From: Arthrobacter gandavensis
GTDB lineage: Bacteria > Actinomycetota > Actinomycetes > Actinomycetales > Micrococcaceae
Assembly: GCF_009192735.1 (NCBI RefSeq)
Contig: NZ_VTFU01000004.1
Coordinates: 124,001-188,000, forward strand
Length of the DNA stretch: 64,000 nucleotides
Direction of reading: 5' to 3'
Part shown: positions 32,972 to 41,004 of the stretch, piece after piece
Numbering within the stretch: position 1 is the first letter of the stretch
Layout of the letters: every line of letters begins with the position of its first letter
Notes under the pieces: model-generated
Told to the model about the DNA's origin: nothing
What the model saw: only the letters and a program-made list of their open reading frames with translations
Databases searched by the model: none
Made by a program: the position numbers and the translations under genes

Positions 32972-33171
32972 GCGCCGAGTTTCAGGCCATCGGCGAGGCA
33001 GCCATCCGCGCCACCGCAGACTTCCGCCGTTTCGCCAGAGCACTTGGCCGGCTTCGGGCCGACCTCCGGAAGTTCAACAAACAGACCGACATCTACGACC
33101 GCCGAACACGCCGCAACGAACGGCAGGCCAACCGCCGCCCCGCACTGATCCACAACGGCGGCAAACCATGA
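32968..33171 (+). CDS. Basic 67-residue protein
   Basis: It starts in an ATGA overlap. It is Arg-rich and helical (FRRFARALGRLRADLRKF, YDRRTRRNERQANRRP), suggesting nucleic-acid binding. It is coupled to the next gene by ATGA. No family recognised. Confidence 0.5.
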   Translation: MSAEFQAIGEAAIRATADFRRFARALGRLRADLRKFNKQTDIYDRRTRRNERQANRRPALIHNGGKP

Positions 33172-33695
33172 GCGCGGGAATGGCCGGCGTGATCGAGACG
33201 CACCGGTACAGCTTCAATCGCATGGGATGTGTCTGCGGAGGCTGGGATCAGGCCGAAAGCGCGCCCAGCCACGCCGCCCACGTCGCCGAGGAGCTGGCCA
33301 AGGCCGGGTGCGGGAACGTGCAGGAAGCGAAGGCGGAAGCCCTCACCGATGCCGCCAACTGGCTGCTCAACGGCGAAGCGGCCGGCATCATCGCCTACGA
33401 CGGGCCGAGCAACCGCGGCGAAGTCATAGCCGCATACGACGCCGCACTGGAAGACCCCGAGAACTGGTTGCGGGAACGGGCCAAGGCCGCACTCACCGTC
33501 GATCCCGCGGACCTGCACCGCGAAGAGCGGGACGGCATGGCGGAAGCCTGGCGCGAAGGACGCGCCGCAAGCCCCGACACGCTCAACCCCTACGAAGACT
33601 GGCCCTCCACCCCGAACCCTCTTGCTGCCGCCCTGGCAGACCCAGAAGGCCACGCACTCGTCAAAGCCATCCACGACCGGAAGGTGGAAGGGTGA
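33168..33695 (+). CDS. Hypothetical phage protein (175 aa)
   Basis: The start is set by the ATGA overlap at 33168. Its N-terminus, YSFNRMGCVCGGWDQAE followed by SHAAHVAEELAKAG, is a form seen in many actinophage proteins that have a Cys/His pair (C-x-C ... H-x-x-H), so it may bind zinc. The C-terminal half is acidic. Role unknown. Confidence 0.6.
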   Translation: MSAGMAGVIETHRYSFNRMGCVCGGWDQAESAPSHAAHVAEELAKAGCGNVQEAKAEALTDAANWLLNGEAAGIIAYDGPSNRGEVIAAYDAALEDPENWLRERAKAALTVDPADLHREERDGMAEAWREGRAASPDTLNPYEDWPSTPNPLAAALADPEGHALVKAIHDRKVEG

Positions 33696-33787
33696 GCGTC
33701 ATCCTCCTGTCCGTAGGCTGCAGCACGGCCGCCGTGAGCTTCTGGCTCCTGTACACGGCCATCCGCATGAACCGGAGGAAGCCCTGA
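33692..33787 (+). CDS. 31-residue membrane microprotein candidate
   Basis: A GTG in a GTGA overlap opens 31 codons: a single hydrophobic helix (VILLSVGCSTAAVSFWLLYT) and a basic tail (RMNRRKP). It ends in a TGATG overlap with the next frame. Support is coupling and a clean TM pattern only. Confidence 0.4.
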   Translation: MSVILLSVGCSTAAVSFWLLYTAIRMNRRKP

Positions 33788-33957
33788 TGGGCGCTCTCGT
33801 CACCGTCATGGTGTCCCCGCACCTCACTGACGGGTGCGCCGTCGCCAAGGACGCGGCCGCCTGGTTGATCGCCAACGGGTGGACTGAACCTGCCGATATC
33901 GAAAACAAACCAGAAGGAGCCACAGCATGGGCCTCGCCAAACAGGCTTGCGTCCTAG
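33787..33957 (+). CDS. Hypothetical 56-residue protein abutting the DUF4145 insertion
   Basis: It starts in a one-base overlap and reads as a small helical protein (MGALVTVMVSPHLTDGCAVA, DAAAWLIANGWTEPADIE). Inside it, AGAAGGAGCCACAGC followed by ATG at 33927 looks like the ribosome site of a further gene that runs into antisense sequence. The frame may therefore end in sequence brought by the DUF4145 insertion. Confidence 0.45.
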   Translation: MGALVTVMVSPHLTDGCAVAKDAAAWLIANGWTEPADIENKPEGATAWASPNRLAS

Positions 33958-34622
33958 ATGGCGGAGGCATTCTTCCTGGCATCAGCCTTGCTCTTGAGAG
34001 CCTGGAGCTTGGCAGGATCCTGATAGACCTCGCGAAGGATCAAGTCCATGAACTCAAGAACCCCCTCGGCATCCTCGCTATCAAGCGGAACGCCAAAATC
34101 GCCGTGCGCCATGTCATTGCCGAACGCTCTGATTACGTGGGCTGTTTCCCTGGTGAAGTCCTTGATCAGGTTCTTGGCCGAGAGCTCATCGATCTTCTTG
34201 ACCAATGGACCCTTCTCGATGCCATGATCTTTGGCTACTGCTTCAATAACCGAACGTGCCATCAAAACGGCAGAGCTAATAGCCCCGATACTGAAAGTCT
34301 TGTGCGCCTCCGACGCCGGCCCGGCAATATGGGCTGGCACGTCCGGAAAATCCTGACCCTGAACGAATCCAGGCCACCATTCCGACGGACTCCTGGAGTC
34401 CCAAAACTCCAATGCGATATTCGGCGTGCTGGTCCAATAGGTGGGAACGCTGGGCGACCTTGCGCTACCGATATTGAGGCGAAGGCACGCATCGCACCGG
34501 AACGCAGACTCCAGCGCGAAGTTGGAAGTCGTCCCCGTAACGATATTGGTGGATTGGACCGTCATATGCGCGTACACACCGCATCGACCACAGACCCGAC
34601 TAGCCAAAACTGCCCCCATCAT
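33954..34622 (-). CDS. DUF4145 domain protein with N-terminal zinc ribbon (cargo gene)
   Basis: The 222-residue protein lies antisense to the early operon. Residues 8-48 hold two CxxC pairs (CGRCG and CDAC) of a zinc ribbon. Residues 110-210 fit DUF4145: SSAVLMARSVIEAVAKDHG, a KIDEL helix, VIRAFGNDMAHGDFG and an FMDLILREVY helix. DUF4145 domains occur alone or fused in restriction and other defence loci and resemble HEPN-type all-alpha folds (RxxxxH-like element AFGNDMAHG). Codon use and GC differ from neighbours. Anti-phage or conversion function is inferred. Confidence 0.8.
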   Translation of the reverse strand: MMGAVLASRVCGRCGVYAHMTVQSTNIVTGTTSNFALESAFRCDACLRLNIGSARSPSVPTYWTSTPNIALEFWDSRSPSEWWPGFVQGQDFPDVPAHIAGPASEAHKTFSIGAISSAVLMARSVIEAVAKDHGIEKGPLVKKIDELSAKNLIKDFTRETAHVIRAFGNDMAHGDFGVPLDSEDAEGVLEFMDLILREVYQDPAKLQALKSKADARKNASAI

Positions 34623-34658
34623 TCTTTAACCTGTTGATAGAAAGAAAGGCTACCGCCC

Positions 34659-35492
34659 GTGAGTGACATTTCCGGTCCGCAGCTCTCCACCTGCACTGCC
34701 GCCGCCTGCAGGGTGGAGCTGAACGATGGCATCACCCTCTGCCATGAGCACACCACCCAGCTCGAGGAAGCCCTGCGCGAAGTCCCCAGTGCCTGGCAGA
34801 GCATCTACGTGAGCGCGTGCAAGCTCGACGTCGGCGCCGGCAGTGTGGGTGGCATGGGCGGGGAAGCATCCGGAAGCGAACCCGCGAACCTGGACGCCCT
34901 CGACAAGGCGGAAACCCTCGAGGCGATCCTCCGCGGCTGGGCCGGACAGATCAGTGTCGTGTCCCCGCGGTTCGATGCACCGAAGATCGCCGTCCGCCTC
35001 TACGGGCAGCTGCCATGGATCCGCCGGCAGGACTGGGCCGGGGACCTGCTGCAGGAACTCAGGGACGCACTCAACGCCTGCGCCCACACCACTGACCGGG
35101 CAGGCTCCAGAGTCTTCGCCGGCATTTGCCCCACCATCGCCGAGGGCGGCACACCCTGCAACCAGCCGCTCTACGCACTCAGCGGCCGGCCCTACTCCCG
35201 CTGCCGCAGCTGCCTCCAAGAGTGGGACGTGTCCGACTGGCGGGAACGTGCACTCACCGCCGCCGAACTCCACACCGGCACCGCAGCAGAAATCAGCCGC
35301 ATGCTCTCCGACCCCGTCACCCGTGAAGCACTCCCCCAGGACACCATCCGGAAGTGGGCCAAACGCGGGAAGCTCGAACCCGTCTCCTGCGACCTCGCCA
35401 CCAAACGCAGCCAGTACGTCGTCGCCGATGTCCGCAGCCTGTGGGTGGCAACAAAGGCCGCCGGCTATAGGCGTGCGCAGCTCGTGGCCTGA
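34659..35492 (+). CDS. Phage protein with zinc-finger and HTH segments, possible late regulator
   Basis: The GTG start gives 277 residues. Features are an N-terminal Cys/His site (CTAAACRVELNDGITLCHEH), a central helical part, a second Cys pattern (CPTIAEGGTPCNQ, CRSC) and a C-terminal HTH (LPQDTIRKWAKRGKLEPV) of the HTH_17 kind. Actinophages often carry such a gene just before terminase. A role in switching on late genes is plausible but inferred. Confidence 0.65.
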   Translation: MSDISGPQLSTCTAAACRVELNDGITLCHEHTTQLEEALREVPSAWQSIYVSACKLDVGAGSVGGMGGEASGSEPANLDALDKAETLEAILRGWAGQISVVSPRFDAPKIAVRLYGQLPWIRRQDWAGDLLQELRDALNACAHTTDRAGSRVFAGICPTIAEGGTPCNQPLYALSGRPYSRCRSCLQEWDVSDWRERALTAAELHTGTAAEISRMLSDPVTREALPQDTIRKWAKRGKLEPVSCDLATKRSQYVVADVRSLWVATKAAGYRRAQLVA

Positions 35493-35584
35493 CAGGAAAG
35501 AAAAGATGGCCCAATGGTTGATATTCCGGGATTTGTCCCGTAGTCTTTTCTCATAGTGCGATTGGTGACTTCACCCGCACGCAC

Positions 35585-35620
35585 GAGGCCCCGCCGGTAC
35601 CCCCATGACCGCGGGGCCTC
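35585..35620 (+). terminator. Hairpin after the pre-terminase regulator gene
   Basis: GAGGCCCCGC pairs with GCGGGGCCTC over 10 bp around a 16-base loop, about 90 bases past the upstream stop. No strong T run follows. It may end the early transcript. Confidence 0.5.
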
Positions 35621-35919
35621 ACCCAATTCTTGGTGTTGTTGCGTCAAGCCCGGCCCACGGTGTGCTCACTTCCGGGTAAGGCCGTTCGGCGGTCCCCTGA
35701 TCATGGGTCTTTCTGCCGCTGCCATGAACGCGACCTGCGCAACAACACCCCACACTTGACGGCGAAAACCCCCGGCCCACCAAACCGATGCGGGGAGAGC
35801 GAGTAACCGTCAACCAATTTCCACAAGGTGATTCGCTCCGCCTGGATGGATGAAAGAAGCAGGACCAACCGAAAGGTGGTGACTGTATCTATGCCTCACG
35901 TCGAGAGACGCAGGCACCA

Positions 35920-35992
35920 GGGAGTAGAAGAGGCAAGGTGCCAGGGCTGACTGTAAATCGGTCCACGGCAGGTTCGATTCCTGCTGCTCCCA
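35920..35992 (+). tRNA. Phage tRNA-like gene, anticodon GTA (Tyr), short variable loop
   Basis: GGGAGTA pairs with TGCTCCC as acceptor stem. The anticodon arm GCTGA-CTGTAAA-TCGGT has anticodon GTA. The T arm is GCAGG-TTCGATT-CCTGC. The variable region is only about five bases, although bacterial tRNA-Tyr normally has a long arm. The D arm is poor: base 8 is G, not T, and only GGC/GCC pairs. CCA is not encoded. Functional status is uncertain. Confidence 0.65.
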
Positions 35993-36001
35993 CGGTCCAA
36001 A

Positions 36002-36046
36002 AGACCCCTTAGCCAGCCCGGAAACGGGCGGCTCTGGCAAGGGTCT
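36002..36046 (+). other. Hairpin between the two phage tRNA genes
   Basis: AGACCC..CTT with GCCAG pairs with CTGGC and AAGGGTCT, with an inner CCCG-GAAA-CGGG stem-loop. Its 3' arm includes the first six bases of the downstream tRNA, so forming it would compete with that tRNA's acceptor stem. It may guide processing. Confidence 0.45.
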
Positions 36047-36114
36047 CTAGCCCAACCGGTAGAGGCAGCAGGCTCAAGCCCTGCACAGTGTTGGTTCGAC
36101 CCCAACGAGACCCA
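36041..36114 (+). tRNA. Phage tRNA-like gene, anticodon CAA (Leu), class I form
   Basis: Acceptor GGGTCTC/GAGACCC, anticodon arm GCAGG-CTCAAGC-CCTGC with anticodon CAA, and T arm GTTGG-TTCGACC-CCAAC are all perfect. T8, A9, A14 and G18-G19 are in place. The variable region is five bases (ACAGT), while bacterial tRNA-Leu is class II. The D stem has about three pairs. CCA is not encoded. It would read UUG codons if charged with Leu. Confidence 0.72.
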
Positions 36115-36172
36115 CTCGCCCTGAGCAAGGCATAAAAGGCTCACCCCAAATCCACAGCCCGGAGGTGACGAT

Positions 36173-36700
36173 GTGCCCGCAAGCAGATACACGCAACAGC
36201 AGCGCACAGAAGCACTCAAGCTGTACGAAGCCGAAGGGCCAACCGCTGTAACCAAGCAGCTCGGCATCCCCAAAGGAACAGTCACCGGCTGGGCCAAGGC
36301 GAACGGAACGCGAACGGTTCGGACCGAACGTACGCGTGACGCGGTAGAGGCCAAGGTGGTCGATGCGAAGCTGCGGCGCGCCAACATCGCCGACCGACTC
36401 TACGGGCAGGCCGAGAAGATCCTGGACGACCTTGAGGCCCCGGAGTTCCGGACCATCCTCAAGGCTGCGATGGGTGAGGAGCGGCCGGAGACGCTGGACT
36501 TCATCCCTGCCAACGAGAAGAAGACCCTGCTGCAGGCTGTCGGCACAGCGATGACGACGACGGCGAAGCTTGAAGCGGTCGACACGGACAACGGCGTGCA
36601 GGGTGCTGTTTCCATGCTGGACAAGCTCATCGAGCAGATCGGGGTGAATGGTGGCGACAGCGGTGTCCCCGAAGCAGCTCCAGTTCCTGCAGCGCAGTAA
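36173..36700 (+). CDS. terS: Terminase small subunit
   Basis: A GTG start after GGAGGTGACGAT gives 175 residues. An N-terminal HTH (ALKLYEAEGPTAVTKQLGIP..TVTGWAKANG) should bind the packaging site. A central oligomerisation helix region and an acidic, Pro-rich C-terminus follow. It overlaps the large-subunit gene by 53 bases. Confidence 0.85.
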   Translation: MPASRYTQQQRTEALKLYEAEGPTAVTKQLGIPKGTVTGWAKANGTRTVRTERTRDAVEAKVVDAKLRRANIADRLYGQAEKILDDLEAPEFRTILKAAMGEERPETLDFIPANEKKTLLQAVGTAMTTTAKLEAVDTDNGVQGAVSMLDKLIEQIGVNGGDSGVPEAAPVPAAQ

Positions 36701-37943
36701 CGCCCGCGTCAACATCCTTGAGGGCGCGATCCGCTCAGGCAAGACCATCATCGCGTTGCTGCGGTGGCTGATGTTCGTGGCACGCGCTCCTAAGGGTGGC
36801 GAGCTGCTGATGATCGGCCGGACCAGGGACTCGGTGTGGCGGAACATGGTCGCACCATTGCAGAACACGGACCTGTTCGGGGAACTCGCCAAGCACGTCG
36901 TAGGGAACTACGGTGCGCCGACGGTGAAGATCCTCGGCCGGGTCGTGCACGTCATGGGTGCCAGCGATGCGAAAGCGGAGCGGGTCCTGCGAGGCATGAC
37001 TGTGGCCGGCGCCCTCGTTGATGAGGTGACGACCATCCCGGAGGAGTTCTTCACCCAGCTCCTTGGCCGCATGTCCGTGGACGGCGCGCAACTGTTCGGC
37101 ACGACCAACCCGGACTCCCCCGCGCATTGGTTGAAGAAGAAGTTCCTCGACCGCATCGGCCACCTCAGGAACCCGCTCAAGGACTGGACGCGCTGGTCCT
37201 TCACCATCGACGACAACCCGTCCCTGAAACCCTCCTACGTGGAGGCGATCAAGAACGAGTTCACCGGCCTCTGGTACCGCCGCTTCATCCTCGGCGAATG
37301 GGTGGCCGCTGAGGGCGCTGTCTTCGACTTCTGGAACCCCAACTACCACGACGCCGAGAAGGACCCAGGGCAGGTCATCCGGTGGACGCAGCTGCCCCAG
37401 ATGATCCGCCTCTTCGGGGTCGGCATCGACTACGGGACAACGCACGCCACCTCAGCGATCATGCTCGGCCTCGGCACGGACCACCGCCTCTATTTCGTGG
37501 ACGAATGGCGGTACGAAGCCGGGCAAGCCCAGCTGCGCATGACTGACGCCCAGCAGTCCGCCGCGATCCGTGCCTGGCTGGACGAAGACCACCTGCCGTA
37601 TCCGTCCCACCTGAAACCTGAGTGGACCATCGTCGACCCGGCCGCCGCATCCTTCAAGGTGCAGCTGGCAGCCGACGGGCTGAACAACATCATCAACGCC
37701 GACAACGACGTTCTCTACGGGATCCGCACCATGTCGTCCCTGATGATGGCCGGCAAGCTCCTCGTCTCCGACCGGTGCGCAGGCATCATCCAAGAGTTCC
37801 CCGGCTACTCATGGGACCCGAAAGCGACCGAGCGGGGCGAGGACAAGCCGCTCAAGGTCGCGGACGACTCCATCGACCCGGGCCGGTACGTCATCACCAC
37901 CACGGAAACCAACTGGCGCCCGTACGTAGACCTGGCCGCATAA
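36648..37943 (+). CDS. terL: Terminase large subunit
   Basis: The 431-residue packaging motor has Walker A GAIRSGKT (26-33), Walker B GALVDEVTT (Asp125, Glu126), coupling motif FGTTNPDSP and a C-terminal RNase H-like nuclease with GIDYGTTHAT and IVDPAAASF. Length is typical of Terminase_6/PBSX-type proteins. The start lies inside terS, indicating coupling. Confidence 0.95.
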   Translation: MVATAVSPKQLQFLQRSNARVNILEGAIRSGKTIIALLRWLMFVARAPKGGELLMIGRTRDSVWRNMVAPLQNTDLFGELAKHVVGNYGAPTVKILGRVVHVMGASDAKAERVLRGMTVAGALVDEVTTIPEEFFTQLLGRMSVDGAQLFGTTNPDSPAHWLKKKFLDRIGHLRNPLKDWTRWSFTIDDNPSLKPSYVEAIKNEFTGLWYRRFILGEWVAAEGAVFDFWNPNYHDAEKDPGQVIRWTQLPQMIRLFGVGIDYGTTHATSAIMLGLGTDHRLYFVDEWRYEAGQAQLRMTDAQQSAAIRAWLDEDHLPYPSHLKPEWTIVDPAAASFKVQLAADGLNNIINADNDVLYGIRTMSSLMMAGKLLVSDRCAGIIQEFPGYSWDPKATERGEDKPLKVADDSIDPGRYVITTTETNWRPYVDLAA

Positions 37944-37962
37944 CCACCCGAAGGAGGCCCCT

Positions 37963-39537
37963 GTGGCTTTACCCGCCAACGGCACCAAATGGCCTCCCGC
38001 AGCTCTGGCCGACATCCTGCCCAAGCTCAACGAATACGGCGCCTGGTACAGCAACCGGACGGACAACCTGTCCACCATCTACGCCGGCAGCGGCCGCACT
38101 GGCCTGCTCGGCCGGATCCGCACATGGTTCCTCGGAGCCAAGGCGGACCCGCAGGCCGACAACAACCGCATACACGTCTCCCTCGCGCAGGAGATATGCC
38201 GGACCAGCGCCAACCTGCTGTTCTCCGAGCCTGCCACCGCGACAGTGGAGGGTGAGAGCGTGGAGAAGGTGCAGGAACGCCTGGACCTGATCGCGGGCCC
38301 GTACTTCGAGCAGACCATCGTCTCGGCAGCCGAAATCAGTGCAGCCCTCGGCGGCGTGTACCTGCGCACCGCATGGGATGTGAAGTCCCCGCGGCAGCAC
38401 GCGTTCATCACCAAGGTCGACGCTGACATGGGACTCCCCCAGTTCTCCTGGGGGCAACTGGTCGGCGTCACCTTCTGGCGGACCCTGCACACCGAGAACA
38501 ACACGGTGTGGCGGCACCTCGAACGGCACGAGCTGGACGAGCAGGGCGTCGGCGTCATCTACCACGGCCTGTATCAGGGCATGGCAGACAACCTCGGCCA
38601 GCTCGTCCCACTCACCGAACGCCCCGAAACCATGGGCATCCCGGTCGACGCTGACGGCAAAGTCTCCACACTCACGCCCGGCCTCGCCGTCGCCTACGCC
38701 CCGAACATCCTGCCCTCCGCCCTCTGGCGGCACGACCCGCTCGGCGCGCACTACGGCCGCTCAGACCTCGAAGGCATCGAACAACCCCTCGACGCGCTCG
38801 ACGAGCTGTATTCCTCCTGGCTGCGCGACATCCGGCTCGGCAAGGGCCGGCTCATCGTGGGTGAGTCAATGCTGCGCGACCTCGGCGCCGGTGAAGGCAT
38901 GGGCTTCGACCTGGACAAGAGCATCTTCACCCCCGTGAAGGTTGCCCCGTCCTCGGCTGGGTCCGAGAAGATGGCCATCGAGAGCGTCCAGTTCGAAATT
39001 CGGACTGAGGACTTCATGAAGGCCATCGACCACTTCCGCCGCATCATCCTCGGGGCTGCCGGTTACTCGCCGCAGACCTTCGGCATGGTGGACGACGGCG
39101 GCGCGGTTACCGCCACCGAGATCGGTGCACGGGAGCGACTGTCCTTCATCACCCGCAAGCGGAAGGTCCTCGGCCTGAAACCGGCGCTGGAGTACATCCT
39201 GCAGAAGACCCTCGCGGTCGACGCCGTGGTGTTCCCTTCTGGCGGTGCCAAGGACCTGCCGGTGACCGTTCAGTTCCCTGACGGTCTCTCTGATGATCCG
39301 GAAGCCATCGCACGCACCAACCAGATGGACTGGACCTCGCAGTCCGCCAGCGCGGAGACCCGGGTCAAGCGAGCCCATCCTGACTGGGACGACATCCAGG
39401 TCAAGGAGGAACTGGCACGCATCAAGGCCGAGTTCGACCTTGGCGAGTCTCCGGACCCGGACGACTTCGGCCGGAACGGTGCCGGATTGTCCACACCACC
39501 TGTTCCCGAGCCGGATCCCGTCGGGGCCGCAGAGTAG
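37963..39537 (+). CDS. Portal protein
   Basis: The 524-residue product (GTG start) is an SPP1 gp6-like portal: an N-terminal clip/wing part, LYSSWLRDIRLGKGRLIVGE, then the stem-crown region with FRRIILGAAGYSPQTFGM and TATEIGARERLSFITRKRK. It forms the dodecameric vertex through which DNA is packaged. It follows terL by 19 bp. Confidence 0.9.
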   Translation: MALPANGTKWPPAALADILPKLNEYGAWYSNRTDNLSTIYAGSGRTGLLGRIRTWFLGAKADPQADNNRIHVSLAQEICRTSANLLFSEPATATVEGESVEKVQERLDLIAGPYFEQTIVSAAEISAALGGVYLRTAWDVKSPRQHAFITKVDADMGLPQFSWGQLVGVTFWRTLHTENNTVWRHLERHELDEQGVGVIYHGLYQGMADNLGQLVPLTERPETMGIPVDADGKVSTLTPGLAVAYAPNILPSALWRHDPLGAHYGRSDLEGIEQPLDALDELYSSWLRDIRLGKGRLIVGESMLRDLGAGEGMGFDLDKSIFTPVKVAPSSAGSEKMAIESVQFEIRTEDFMKAIDHFRRIILGAAGYSPQTFGMVDDGGAVTATEIGARERLSFITRKRKVLGLKPALEYILQKTLAVDAVVFPSGGAKDLPVTVQFPDGLSDDPEAIARTNQMDWTSQSASAETRVKRAHPDWDDIQVKEELARIKAEFDLGESPDPDDFGRNGAGLSTPPVPEPDPVGAAE

Positions 39538-39546
39538 GATTCACGG

Positions 39547-40629
39547 ATGGCGATAAGACCGGATGACGCGGCGATCCTCGCAAAGGGAATCCGTGAGTCC
39601 TTCCAGGAGGCGGAAACGCTTCTGCTGCAGCGCATCGCCAACGCCCTGGCCGCCGGTGGGGACGCACCGAACTGGGTGGAGCAGAAGCTGCAGAACATCC
39701 AGTTCCTGCAACGCCAGATGGACCGCATCCTCGCAGACCTTGAGAAGGGTTTGCCGAAGGCTGTGGAGAAGGCTGTCGGGTTCGCCTACAACCGCGGCGT
39801 AGCGACTGCCGGCGGAGAGCTGACAGCTGCGGGCTACGTCTACGGGGCGTTCGATTCGGTCCAGCCCACCAGTGCTGTGGCCGTGCTCATGGCCGAGACC
39901 ATGGACCGGCTGGAACCGATGATCTTCCAGATCAGCCGGGCATCCATGGACGTCTACCGGCAGGTCATCACCCAAGCCACCACCCAGGCGGCCCTCGGCA
40001 CGGTCACACGCCGGGAAGCATCACGACTCGCGCTGACCCGGTTCGCGAAGCAGGGCATCACCGGATTCCGCGACACCGCGGGACGCAACTGGAACATGGC
40101 GTCCTACGCGGAGATGGCCGTCCGTTCATCCACGGCCTCGGCCATGCTGCAGGGCCACACGGACCGCATCGTCGAACTCGGCGTGGACACGGTCATCGTG
40201 TCCAACGCGCCAGAGGAGTGCAAAATCTGCCGGCCGTTCGAGGGGAAGGTCCTCTCCCTCAGCGGGAACGACGTCGGGAAGCGCCTCTCCGACGGCAAAA
40301 CCGTGGTCGCTTCCTTGGCGGATGCTCGGCGTGCCGGGCTCTATCACAACAACTGCCGGCACTCCCATGCGATCTACCTGCCCGGAATTACCAGAGCACC
40401 CAAAGATACTGCGGACGCCGTCGGGGACGCACTGCGGCAAAAGCAGCGCGCCCACGAACGGCGCCTCCGGGAACTCAAACGCGAAGTAGCTATCGCCGAG
40501 CCATACGGTCCGGCCGAAGCGACCAAGGTGCGAGCCAAGCTGCGCGCCAAGCAGGCCGAGTTCAAGACCTTCCGCGACGACAATCAGCGCAAGGACCTCA
40601 GCTACCGGATGAGCATCAAAGCCCGCTAG
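39547..40629 (+). CDS. Minor capsid / MuF-like head morphogenesis protein
   Basis: The 360-residue protein matches phage minor capsid protein 2/MuF relatives: a long helical N-terminus, MASYAEMAVRSSTASAMLQG, and the C-terminal Cys/His module APEECKICRPFEGKV...YHNNCRHSHAIYLPG that may bind zinc. The position just after portal is standard for a protein packaged in the head. No toxin domain follows. Confidence 0.85.
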   Translation: MAIRPDDAAILAKGIRESFQEAETLLLQRIANALAAGGDAPNWVEQKLQNIQFLQRQMDRILADLEKGLPKAVEKAVGFAYNRGVATAGGELTAAGYVYGAFDSVQPTSAVAVLMAETMDRLEPMIFQISRASMDVYRQVITQATTQAALGTVTRREASRLALTRFAKQGITGFRDTAGRNWNMASYAEMAVRSSTASAMLQGHTDRIVELGVDTVIVSNAPEECKICRPFEGKVLSLSGNDVGKRLSDGKTVVASLADARRAGLYHNNCRHSHAIYLPGITRAPKDTADAVGDALRQKQRAHERRLRELKREVAIAEPYGPAEATKVRAKLRAKQAEFKTFRDDNQRKDLSYRMSIKAR

Positions 40630-40871
40630 TTGAAGTACCTACCGTTCACAATCTTGCCATCGGTACCCGGCGTCCCGCTGATGTTCCCATCAAACCTTGT
40701 GCCATTGACGCGGATCCATGCATGCGGCGGATACTCAGCTGAGACAATCCACTTTTCCGAGTCATTGCGCTCAATTAGCCGCAAAATCCCATGTTCGGAC
40801 ACTGCATATCCCGTCGTAGTTGTCTTTTCGACGGCTGATGAACCGTCAGCAAAGTCGATTTCGTAAGCCAT
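40626..40871 (-). CDS. Hypothetical 81-residue protein antisense in the head operon
   Basis: The minus-strand ATG follows AGGGGGAACGT. The product is a plausible small beta-rich soluble protein (ILRLIERNDSEKWIVSAEYP, WIRVNGTRFDGN). Its stop overlaps the MuF-like gene end by four bases. A plus-strand frame covers the same bases but lacks a ribosome site. Its lower GC and reverse orientation suggest a late insertion. Function unknown. Confidence 0.55.
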   Translation of the reverse strand: MAYEIDFADGSSAVEKTTTTGYAVSEHGILRLIERNDSEKWIVSAEYPPHAWIRVNGTRFDGNISGTPGTDGKIVNGRYFN

Positions 40872-40950
40872 ACGTTCCCCCTGTTGATGTAAGCCAGCTC
40901 ACCTATTGAGCCGGCAGCACCGCAGTCTATCGAACTCATTTCATCCGCAC

Positions 40951-40978
40951 GGCCCGCATTTCTGGTGTGGGCCTTTTT
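40951..40978 (+). terminator. Rho-independent terminator upstream of the scaffold gene
   Basis: GGCCCGCA and TGTGGGCC form an 8-bp stem with a TTTCTGG loop, followed by TTTTT. It would stop rightward transcripts between the portal-MuF genes and the scaffold-capsid genes, at least partly. Confidence 0.7.
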
Positions 40979-41004
40979 CATGCCCGATTCCCCTTGGAGG
41001 AACC

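Larger units (their letters stand above)
35493..36172. other. Long noncoding interval before terminase, candidate cos/pac region
   Basis: These 680 bp hold no convincing protein gene. They contain a perfect 10-bp hairpin (GAGGCCCCGC/GCGGGGCCTC, 35585-35620), a 12-bp inverted repeat GGTGTTGTTGCG (35632-35643) with CGCAACAACACC (35738-35749) separated by 94 bp, two tRNA-like genes and a hairpin between them. The position beside terS suits the terminase recognition site. Confidence 0.55.

Noticed and set aside
33927-34637. Plus-strand frame of 236 codons across the DUF4145 gene
   Set aside because: Only its first codons look real because of a good ribosome site; the rest is antisense of a recognisable DUF4145 protein. 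It is used as evidence of insertion instead.
36041-36114. Second att site at a phage tRNA
   Set aside because: No matching repeat is found elsewhere; the 37-bp repeats at 18815 and 57945 fully explain the integration.
35810-36387. Minus-strand frames over the tRNA region
   Set aside because: They cross both tRNA-like genes and the terS start, with no ribosome site and no motif.
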